Positions 1-7,207 of a stretch of 7,631 nucleotides of DNA are shown here, in pieces. Both the position numbers and the translations under genes were made by a program. The stretch covers positions 1 through 7,631 of the forward strand of contig LSKJ01000200.1 in NCBI GenBank assembly GCA_001557035.1. Reading direction: 5' to 3'. The notes below the pieces were generated by a model, which was not told the origin of the DNA, did not search any database, and was given only the letters and a program-made list of their open reading frames with translations. How positions within the stretch are numbered: position 1 is the first letter of the stretch; each line of letters begins with the position of its first letter. This DNA is from Rhodospirillaceae bacterium CCH5-H10 (GTDB lineage: Bacteria > Pseudomonadota > Alphaproteobacteria > Reyranellales > Reyranellaceae).

Positions 1-653
1 TCGGCTGCGTCGTCGTGCGCGGCGCGGGCGAGAAGGCCTTCTGCGCCGGCGGCGACGTGAAGTCGATGGCGGCGGGCCGCGACCATGACAAGACCTACGA
101 GGACAAGGTCCACGACATCCGCGAGCGCATGAAGGTGTCCGAACTGCTGCACGAGATGGGTAAGCCGACGATCGCCATGGTGAACGGCGTCGCCGCCGGC
201 GCCGGCCTGTCGCTGGCCCTCGCCGCCGACATGCGCTTCGTCGGCAAGAGCGCGCGCATGACGACGGCCTTCGCCAAGGTCGGTTTCTCGGGCGACTTCG
301 GCTCGCACTACTTCCTGCACAAGCTGGTGGGCACGTCGAAGGCGCGTGAACTCTACTTCACCGCCGAGATCCTGAACGCCGACCAGATCGAGAAGCTCGG
401 CCTCGCCAACCGCGTGGTCGACGATGCCAACCTCGATGCCGAGACGATGGCTTTCGCCAAGAAGCTGGCCGCCGGCCCGCGCGTCGCCTGGTGGCACGTG
501 AAGAAGAACATGAAGGTCGCCGAGGAGGGCACGCTCTCCGAGGCGCTCGACAGCGAGGCCGCGCGCATGATCCGCACCGGCGAGACCGAGGACCACAAGG
601 AAGCGGCCCGCGCCTTCGTCGAGAAGCGCGCACCCGTCTTCAAGGGCAAATAG
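1..653 (+). CDS. Enoyl-CoA hydratase/isomerase (crotonase) family protein, 5'-truncated
   Basis: The reading frame is open from the window edge (first full codon at position 3), so the true start lies outside; the GTG at 15 is internal. About 216 C-terminal residues are visible. Crotonase hallmarks are clear: the first oxyanion-hole segment AFCAGGD (about 36-56) and the second, VNGVAAGAG (about 183-209). Family members act on acyl-CoA thioesters in the cytoplasm. The two acid/base glutamates of classical hydratases (E144 and E164 of rat mitochondrial ECH) align by eye with Ser (codon 210-212) and Phe (codon 270-272). An Asp (codon 294-296) in GFSGDFG matches the catalytic Asp of PaaG-type and delta3,delta2-enoyl-CoA isomerases (GLIPDCG). 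A double-bond isomerase or other crotonase reaction is therefore likelier than hydration. Family is secure; substrate is unknown. The TAG stop lies 6 bp from the stop of the convergent permease gene. Confidence 0.9.
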   Translation, partial: GCVVVRGAGEKAFCAGGDVKSMAAGRDHDKTYEDKVHDIRERMKVSELLHEMGKPTIAMVNGVAAGAGLSLALAADMRFVGKSARMTTAFAKVGFSGDFGSHYFLHKLVGTSKARELYFTAEILNADQIEKLGLANRVVDDANLDAETMAFAKKLAAGPRVAWWHVKKNMKVAEEGTLSEALDSEAARMIRTGETEDHKEAARAFVEKRAPVFKGK

Positions 654-659
654 ACTTCT

Positions 660-1598
660 TCAGGAGCCTCTGATCTTCAGCCAGGCGGCGAGGCGGGCCA
701 GCGCGCCCGCCAAGCCGCTCGGCATCGCGACCATGGCGGCAATCAGCAGCACGCCATAGAGCAGGGCCGAGAAGCCCTTGCCCAACCCGGCGGTGACGTC
801 GGGGAAGAACTGCAGGAAGAGTCCGCCCAGGATCGCGCCGGCCAGCGACTGCATGCCGCCGATCACCAGGCCGAACAGCATCTGGACCGAAAGCGCAAAA
901 TTGTAGCTGCCCGGTCCCACGAACCCGAACTGCCAGGCCGACAGGCAACCCGCGACGGCGATGAAGGCGCCGGCGATCGCCGAGGCGAGTGCACGCGCCT
1001 GCGGAACGCGGATGCCTTGCGCCTCGGCCGACACCTCGTTGTCGCGGGCGGCGCGTAACGCACGGCCCGATCGGCTGTGGATCAGGTTGTGCGCCAGCCA
1101 CATGCCCGAGCCCAGGATCGCCAGCGACATCAGGAAGGCCCAGCGATCGTTGCTGAGCAGATCGGTGGGCGGGGTGGGGAAGTCGAGGTAGAGGCCCTGT
1201 ACGCCGCCGGTCCATTGCTCGATCAGGCGCCAGCGCAGAAGCTGCGGAAAGGCGATGGCAAATGCGTAGGTGACCAGCGCCTGCGTCCAGAGGCTGTGCT
1301 TGCTGGCGACGCGACCCACGCCGTAGCCGGTCGCGAAGCCCAGCAGGGGCGCGAGCAGCAGGCCGGCGTAGGCCGGGAGCGACGTGTGGGCGCCCAGCAT
1401 GGCCGCGCCGTAACCGCCGATGCCGAACAAGGCCGCCTGGGCGAAGGAGAACTGACCGCTGACGCCGCAGAGGATCACGAGCCCCATGAGCGCGATGGCC
1501 CAGATCGCCGCCTGCGTGAAACGGAAGACGATGAAATCCGGCAAGCAGAAGGAGAGGGCGGCCGTTGCCACGAAGCCCATGGTCCACACGGTCCGCAT
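660..1598 (-). CDS. LivM-like branched-chain amino acid ABC transporter permease
   Basis: A 312-residue, very hydrophobic inner-membrane protein. It carries the LivM family signature near residues 45-66 (GVSGQFSFAQAALFGIGGYG), TGGVQGL at 130-136, the cytoplasmic coupling (EAA-like) loop at 176-196 (GRALRAARDNEVSAEAQGI) that docks on the ATPase, and the glycine-rich C-terminal block GPGSYNFALSVQ and LVIGGMQSLAGAILGG. LivM pairs with LivH as the two membrane subunits of HAAT-type importers for branched-chain amino acids, urea, amides or aromatic acids. The ATG at 1598 is chosen because the frame's next ATG upstream (1709) would run 68 bp into the divergent gene. No good ribosome site precedes it, and the ATG at 1580 is a possible alternative. 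No LivH, LivF, LivG or binding protein adjoins it: one neighbour is convergent and the other divergent, so it is a stand-alone cistron here. Family is sure; the transported solute is not. Confidence 0.88.
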   Translation of the reverse strand: MRTVWTMGFVATAALSFCLPDFIVFRFTQAAIWAIALMGLVILCGVSGQFSFAQAALFGIGGYGAAMLGAHTSLPAYAGLLLAPLLGFATGYGVGRVASKHSLWTQALVTYAFAIAFPQLLRWRLIEQWTGGVQGLYLDFPTPPTDLLSNDRWAFLMSLAILGSGMWLAHNLIHSRSGRALRAARDNEVSAEAQGIRVPQARALASAIAGAFIAVAGCLSAWQFGFVGPGSYNFALSVQMLFGLVIGGMQSLAGAILGGLFLQFFPDVTAGLGKGFSALLYGVLLIAAMVAMPSGLAGALARLAAWLKIRGS

Positions 1599-1629
1599 GG
1601 CGTTACGATAGCCGGTACAACAACCAAAT

Positions 1630-1634
1630 GGGAG
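1630..1634 (+). promoter_or_regulatory. Ribosome binding site of the VOC gene
   Basis: GGGAG sits 7 nt before the ATG at 1642 and fixes that start. It lies inside the 43-bp gap (1599-1641) between the divergent permease and VOC genes. I saw no convincing -35/-10 pair in the gap, so the VOC promoter probably lies partly inside the 5' end of the permease gene. Confidence 0.6.
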
Positions 1635-1641
1635 CGAAGCG

Positions 1642-2391
1642 ATGAGACTGAGGCAATGCGTCTTCGTCTGCAAAGACCTGGAGAGCTCCGCGGAGGAGCT
1701 GTGCGACATTCTCGGTATCGAGGTCGCCTATCGTGATCCGGGCGTCGCCAAATGGGGGCTGGCCAACGTGGTCTGCCCGACCGGCCATGACTTCCTCGAA
1801 ATCGTGTCGCCCTTCAAGGAGGGCACGTCGGCCGGCCGCTACATCGAGCGCCGCAAGGGCGATGGCGGCTACATGGTGATCCTGCAGGTGCCCGATGCGG
1901 CGGCGGAGCGCCAGCGCGTCACGGCCCTTGGCGTCCGTGCCGTGGCCGAGAAGGACATGCCCGAGTACCAGTACACCCACTTCCATCCCTCGGACACGAA
2001 CGGCGTGCTCCTGTCGCTCGACACGACGTTCGCGCCCAAGGGTACCGATCCGGCTCTGTGGTGGCCGCCAGCGGAGAAGGACTGGACGAAGCACGCGCGC
2101 TCGGACGTCACCAATGGTCTCGCGGGCGTGGAGATCCAGCATGACGACCCCGACGGCGCTGCCGCCTCCTGGTCGCGGATCCTGAACCGGCCGGCCGTCG
2201 ACAACATCATCCGGCTCGACGGTTCGCAGATCCGCTTCGTGCCGGTCGTCGACGGGCGCGGCCCGGGCGTCTCGGCCTACGACGTGACTGTCGTCGATCG
2301 CGAGCGCGTGCTGGCCGCCGCCGAGAAGCGCGGCCGCAAGATGGGACCGGCTCAGGTCGAGGTCTGCGGTTGCCGCATCAACCTGGTGTGA
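1642..2391 (+). CDS. VOC-superfamily (glyoxalase-like) protein
   Basis: A 249-residue soluble protein with two VOC-type (beta-alpha-beta-beta-beta) modules, roughly residues 1-130 and 155-249. The first opens with RQCVFVCKDLESSAEELCDILGI, the typical 'strand, (K)DLE, helix, LG' start of a VOC module, followed by HDFLEIVSP and GGYMVILQV. The second opens at AGVEIQHDDPDGAAASW. It fits the Glyoxalase-like set often found as 'VOC family protein' in alphaproteobacteria and actinobacteria. VOC enzymes usually bind a divalent metal and act as lyases, isomerases or dioxygenases. Here the usual first-strand His is Gln5, while H113, H115 and E53 are other possible ligands. Substrate and reaction cannot be deduced. 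Its TGA stop lies inside the convergent MFS gene (40-bp tail overlap). The divergent permease start is 43 bp upstream. Confidence 0.85.
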   Translation: MRLRQCVFVCKDLESSAEELCDILGIEVAYRDPGVAKWGLANVVCPTGHDFLEIVSPFKEGTSAGRYIERRKGDGGYMVILQVPDAAAERQRVTALGVRAVAEKDMPEYQYTHFHPSDTNGVLLSLDTTFAPKGTDPALWWPPAEKDWTKHARSDVTNGLAGVEIQHDDPDGAAASWSRILNRPAVDNIIRLDGSQIRFVPVVDGRGPGVSAYDVTVVDRERVLAAAEKRGRKMGPAQVEVCGCRINLV

Positions 2392-3587
2392 GTGCGCGAG
2401 ACCAGGAACAACAGGACCGCGAGATTGGCGAGATTGAACGCCATCCCGACGGCGAAGGCGGGCAGGTAGCCCGCGAAGGCATCGTAGAGGAAGCCCGCGC
2501 CCCAACCGCCCGTCGCCATGCCCAGAAGGCCGGCGAAGAGGACGGTGGGGATGCGCCAGTTGGCTTCCTCGACGGGATAGTATTCGCGCACGACGATGAC
2601 GTAGGCGGGCAGCAGCCCTGACAGTCCGATGCCGAAGAGCGCGGAGACGGCGAACAGGGCCGCCTGGTCCCTGGTGAGCAGGAAGCCGGCGAGGGCGGTC
2701 GCCTGGACCAGCGAACTCCACAGCAGGGTCTGCAGGCCGCCGATCCGGTCGGCGACCCAGCCCCAGAACTGACGCGCCAGGAAGGCGCAGCCCAGCAGCA
2801 CCGAGAGCATGGCGGCGCCATATTGCGGTGTCATGCCGAGATCGCTGCAGAAGGCCGGTACATGATGCATCGGCACCGCCATGGGCACGCAGCAGCAGAA
2901 GACGGCGAGCATCAGCAGGACCATGAGCCGGTTGCGCGGCATGCCGAGCACGTCGCCGGTCGCCTGCGGCCGGTCCGTCGCGCCGATCGCCGCTGCCGAT
3001 TCCTCGGGCGGTGGATGGAGGAAGATGACGGTGAGAGCCACGACGGCGACGACGGTGAGGATGGCGAATGCGACCATCGTCCAGCGCCAGCCCATCGCAT
3101 CGACGCCGAGCTGCAGGAGCGGCGGCCAGATTGCGCCTGCGACCGCTTGCCCGGATGAGATCAACGCCACTGCCGCGCCGCGACGGCGCTCGAACCAGCG
3201 GCTCACATAGGTGATCAGCGGCGAGAACATGCAGGCTGTGCCGAACAGGCCCATCAGCACGCCGTGCCCGGCATAGAGTTCGAAGATGCCGCCCGACGAA
3301 GAGAGGATCAGGCCGGCGCCGACCATCGTGCCGCCGAAGATCACCACACGGCGCACGCCGAGCCTGCCGGCCAGCCAGCCCGCGACGATCCCGCCGAACG
3401 CCGCGCCGATATAGACCACGGAGCCGGCGCCGGCCGGTCCCGAGCGTGACGTCCCGAGTTCCGCCGCGATCGGCTTCATGGCGACGACCGACACCAGGGG
3501 AGCGCCGTAGCACAGCGTCAGGATGGCGAGCGCCGCCGACGCCGTGATCCAGGCGGTGCGGCTGTCGAGCAGGGCAGCGTTGGTCAT
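2352..3587 (-). CDS. MFS transporter, OFA/monocarboxylate-porter-like
   Basis: A 411-residue inner-membrane carrier with about 12 hydrophobic segments and a hydrophilic central loop (about 191-220), as in MFS proteins of 400-430 residues. The loop 2-3 motif is visible as GWLAGRLGVRRV (70-81), with its second-half counterpart GWVADRIGG (276-284). RWFERRRGAA (130-139) after helix 4 is characteristic of oxalate/formate-antiporter and monocarboxylate-porter relatives, so an organic-acid or similar anionic substrate is a reasonable but unproven guess. The ATG at 3587 is preferred over the upstream ATG at 3668. It overlaps the marR stop as ATGA, has a GGAGG 10 nt upstream, and the extra 27 residues of the longer form look like out-of-frame arginine-rich sequence. 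It is cotranscribed with, and probably repressed by, the MarR protein. Confidence 0.92.
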   Translation of the reverse strand: MTNAALLDSRTAWITASAALAILTLCYGAPLVSVVAMKPIAAELGTSRSGPAGAGSVVYIGAAFGGIVAGWLAGRLGVRRVVIFGGTMVGAGLILSSSGGIFELYAGHGVLMGLFGTACMFSPLITYVSRWFERRRGAAVALISSGQAVAGAIWPPLLQLGVDAMGWRWTMVAFAILTVVAVVALTVIFLHPPPEESAAAIGATDRPQATGDVLGMPRNRLMVLLMLAVFCCCVPMAVPMHHVPAFCSDLGMTPQYGAAMLSVLLGCAFLARQFWGWVADRIGGLQTLLWSSLVQATALAGFLLTRDQAALFAVSALFGIGLSGLLPAYVIVVREYYPVEEANWRIPTVLFAGLLGMATGGWGAGFLYDAFAGYLPAFAVGMAFNLANLAVLLFLVSRTHTRLMRQPQTST

Positions 3588-4039
3588 AGTTTCTCGGCCT
3601 CCAGCGCCAGGCGACGCGCGAGATCGGGTGAGAGGAGTTTGCCGAGCTCGGCATGGGCCTGTCGCCACGAAAGCAGTGCGGCCTCCAGGCGGCGGGCGCC
3701 CGTTTCGGTGAGCCAGACCATTCGCTTGCGCTGGTCGCCCTCGGCGACGGCGATCTCCACCAGCCCCTCGGTTTCGAGCGTGCGCAGGGTGCGCGACAGC
3801 GTAGACTGGTCGAGGCCCATGCGGTGGGCCAGCGCGGTGATCGTATCGTCGGCCGCCGAGGCGATCTCGGCCATCAGTCCGAATTGCGCAAAGGAGACGC
3901 CGGCGCCTTCCATGCGTCGCTCGAGGAACTGCGTGACACGACGCGCCGCCTGCCGCGCGTTCCAGCCGGAACAGGATTCAAGGGCGAACCGCGCATCGGC
4001 GCGCAGGGATTTTGGGGATTGAGTTCTGCGTGGCTTCAT
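3584..4039 (-). CDS. MarR-family winged-helix transcriptional regulator
   Basis: A 151-residue protein, the usual MarR length. N-terminal dimerisation helix about 15-45 (GWNARQAARRVTQFLERRM). Winged helix about 50-112: FAQFGLMAEIA, then TITALAHRMGLDQSTLSRTLRTLETEGLV with the recognition helix near 78-90, and the wing GDQRKRMVWLT carrying the family's conserved D-x-R (D102, R104). C-terminal dimer helix 114-150. MarR proteins bind palindromes as dimers and usually release DNA on binding small aromatic or phenolic ligands or on thiol oxidation. A Cys at 23 lies just before the first helix. The gene is promoter-proximal to the MFS gene (ATGA overlap) and divergent from the hydrolase, with a perfect inverted repeat between. 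ATG 4039 is the only ATG/GTG/TTG in frame before the fold begins, but no Shine-Dalgarno precedes it. Family is firm; ligand unknown. Confidence 0.93.
   Translation of the reverse strand: MKPRRTQSPKSLRADARFALESCSGWNARQAARRVTQFLERRMEGAGVSFAQFGLMAEIASAADDTITALAHRMGLDQSTLSRTLRTLETEGLVEIAVAEGDQRKRMVWLTETGARRLEAALLSWRQAHAELGKLLSPDLARRLALEAEKL
3598..3602 (-). promoter_or_regulatory. Ribosome binding site of the MFS gene, inside marR
   Basis: Read on the minus strand, GGAGG lies 10 nt before the ATG at 3587, within the last codons of marR. It supports the short MFS start and translational coupling of the two genes. Confidence 0.6.
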
Positions 4040-4042
4040 AAT

Positions 4043-4069
4043 ATGTATCTACACTAATTGTAGATACAT
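4043..4069. promoter_or_regulatory. Perfect inverted repeat, probable MarR operator
   Basis: Arms ATGTATCTACA (4043-4053) and TGTAGATACAT (4059-4069) are exact reverse complements separated by the 5-bp spacer CTAAT. The site is AT-rich in a GC-rich region, lies in the 56-bp gap between marR and the divergent hydrolase, and ends 3 bp from the marR start codon. Dyads of this size between a marR gene and its divergent neighbour are the usual MarR dimer sites. A dimer bound here would cover the marR start region and probably the promoters in both directions. The repeat is seen directly; the protein bound is inferred from position. Confidence 0.8.
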
Positions 4070-4079
4070 GGATTAGCAA
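4051..4079 (-). promoter_or_regulatory. Candidate marR-MFS promoter
   Basis: On the minus strand, TTGCTA (4079-4074) resembles a -35 box and is followed, 17 bp later, by the poor -10 match TAGTGT (4056-4051). Transcription would then start about 5 nt before the marR ATG, which would explain the missing ribosome site. The -10 match is weak, so this is only a suggestion. The -10 half lies inside the proposed operator. Confidence 0.25.
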
Positions 4080-4095
4080 TATCCGGATCTCGCTG

Positions 4096-4893
4096 ATGCC
4101 GATTTTCGACCTGCCGGATGGCAAGAAGCTCAGTTATCGCGAGGAGGGGAGCGGCCCGCCTCTCGTGCTGGTGCACGGCTCGCCGGGCGACAGCCGCTCT
4201 TGGGGGCGGGTCTCGCCCCACCTTCGCGATCGCTTCCGCGTGCTGGCCGTCGACCTGCCGGGCTATGGCGGCTCCGACGGCGTGCCGGACGAACCGGTCG
4301 GCCGCGCCGCCCTTATGGGCGCGGCAGTGGCGCGTCTTGCGGAGAGCGGCGGCAGCCCCGTCCGTCTGGCCGGGCACTCCTTCGGCGGTGTCGTCGCGAT
4401 GCAGGCCGCGTTGCAGGCCACGCACGGAACGATCGAGAGGCTGATCCTGTTCGAGCCGGTCTTCTTCCGGGCGCTTCAGATCGTCAAGGACAGCCAGATG
4501 CTCGATCCGGCCGTCACGCATTTCGAGGCCTATGTGAGCCGCGCCCTGGAAGGCGAACCCGGCGTCGTCCGCCTGATGATCGACTACTGGTTCGGCGACG
4601 GGGCCTATGCCCGCCTGCCGGACCAGGTCCGCGCCTATCTCGACGTGAACGCCCCCCGCAATGCGCTCGACGTGCGCAGTGCCTTCAACGACATCGCGAC
4701 GCGGGAGCAGCTCGCGGCTTTCGCTTCGCCCGTCCGCGTGGTCTGCGGAGACCGTAGCCCCGAGGTCGTGCGGGCGATCGGCCGCGGCATGGTGCAGCTT
4801 CTTCCCGATGCCCGTCTCGAAGCGCTTGCAGGTGCCAACCACGGCATGCTCGATAGCCATCCCGAAGCGGTTGCCGGCGCCATTGCCGGCTGA
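4096..4893 (+). CDS. Alpha/beta-hydrolase fold protein
   Basis: A 265-residue cytoplasmic enzyme of ordinary length for this fold, with no signal peptide. The triad is readable: nucleophile S95 in GHSFGG (93-98), acid D219 in CGDRSPE, and base H249 in GANHGML. The oxyanion motif HGSPG is at 27-31 and the DLPGYGGSD turn at 53-61. Residues about 120-200, between the core strands, form a helical cap. The fold includes esterases, C-C bond hydrolases, haloalkane dehalogenases and epoxide hydrolases. A Ser nucleophile argues against the last two. ATG 4096 is the first start in frame after a stop at 4039, with only a weak GGAT before it. It is divergent from marR across the operator, so probably controlled by it, and is followed 5 bp later by a membrane-protein gene. 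The substrate may be the compound moved by the MFS protein, which is inference. Confidence 0.88.
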   Translation: MPIFDLPDGKKLSYREEGSGPPLVLVHGSPGDSRSWGRVSPHLRDRFRVLAVDLPGYGGSDGVPDEPVGRAALMGAAVARLAESGGSPVRLAGHSFGGVVAMQAALQATHGTIERLILFEPVFFRALQIVKDSQMLDPAVTHFEAYVSRALEGEPGVVRLMIDYWFGDGAYARLPDQVRAYLDVNAPRNALDVRSAFNDIATREQLAAFASPVRVVCGDRSPEVVRAIGRGMVQLLPDARLEALAGANHGMLDSHPEAVAGAIAG

Positions 4894-4896
4894 GGA
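4891..4896 (+). promoter_or_regulatory. Ribosome binding site overlapping the hydrolase stop
   Basis: TGAGGA holds both the hydrolase TGA stop and a GAGGA ribosome site, ending 2 nt before the ATG at 4899. The spacing is short, but this arrangement points to coupled translation of the two genes. Confidence 0.45.
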
Positions 4897-4898
4897 CC

Positions 4899-5294
4899 AT
4901 GCTGCGCATCACTCCCTTCGTCATGGGCCACCTGGTCTCCGCCGTTCTGGTGGGGGCGGGAGCGGGCGCTTTCCTGTCGCCCAATGCGATGCTGATCGGC
5001 GGCATCGGCCTGCTGGCCGGTGCCGCCGTGAGTTCGCTGGTCTGTCAGTGGAAGCCGGGTGCCGAGGCGCCTGCGTGGCAGCTTTGGGCTGTCGCGGTAC
5101 TCGCCAACCCGGTTTTCCTGGCGGCACTAGCCTTCATGGCCTTCGACTGGAAGTGCGTACTGGGCGTTCAGCGCGGCTGGAACTGCCTGGGGGCGGCCAT
5201 GGCGATCGTCGCCACGGCCCTCTGTTTCCTGCCGCCGGTGGGCGGCTTGCTCTGGCGCGCCTGGAAGCGCTACCGGGCGCGCCCCAGAACCTAG
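4899..5294 (+). CDS. Small four-helix membrane protein of unknown function
   Basis: A 131-residue protein I do not recognise. Four hydrophobic stretches are visible: about 8-25, 30-49, 61-82 and 97-118. The tail KRYRARPR is strongly basic, so by the positive-inside rule both ends should be cytoplasmic. That puts the loop 83-96 on the periplasmic side, and it holds two Cys (C86, C96) that could form a disulfide. There is no signal peptide cleavage motif and no enzyme motif. It starts 5 bp after the hydrolase stop with a GAGGA overlapping that stop, so it is the second gene of the putatively MarR-controlled hydrolase operon. Continuous coding style and the good junction argue that it is real. 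It could be an accessory to the MFS carrier or a membrane partner of the hydrolase; neither is shown. Confidence 0.75.
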   Translation: MLRITPFVMGHLVSAVLVGAGAGAFLSPNAMLIGGIGLLAGAAVSSLVCQWKPGAEAPAWQLWAVAVLANPVFLAALAFMAFDWKCVLGVQRGWNCLGAAMAIVATALCFLPPVGGLLWRAWKRYRARPRT

Positions 5295-5300
5295 ATCGCG

Positions 5301-7203
<1,903 letters not shown>

Positions 7204-7207
<4 letters not shown>

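Noticed and set aside
654..659. Possible terminator between the crotonase and livM stops
   Set aside because: Only 6 bp separate the stops, and the nearby TCAG/CTGA dyad (about 660-673) is too weak and lacks a T-run.
640..1587. A 315-codon minus-strand frame overlapping the permease in another frame
   Set aside because: Arg/Gly-rich shadow of livM; the true frame shows membrane segments and LivM signatures.
1603..3654. A 683-codon open frame on the minus strand, antisense to the VOC gene and out of frame with the MFS gene
   Set aside because: Its translation is rich in Arg, His and Pro with no recognisable fold, and it lies over three well-supported genes. Long stop-free shadow frames are expected in GC-rich codon-biased DNA.
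4054..4860. A 268-codon minus-strand frame opposite the alpha/beta hydrolase
   Set aside because: The plus-strand frame has a complete catalytic triad; the antisense product has no recognisable motif, and its 3' end runs into the operator.
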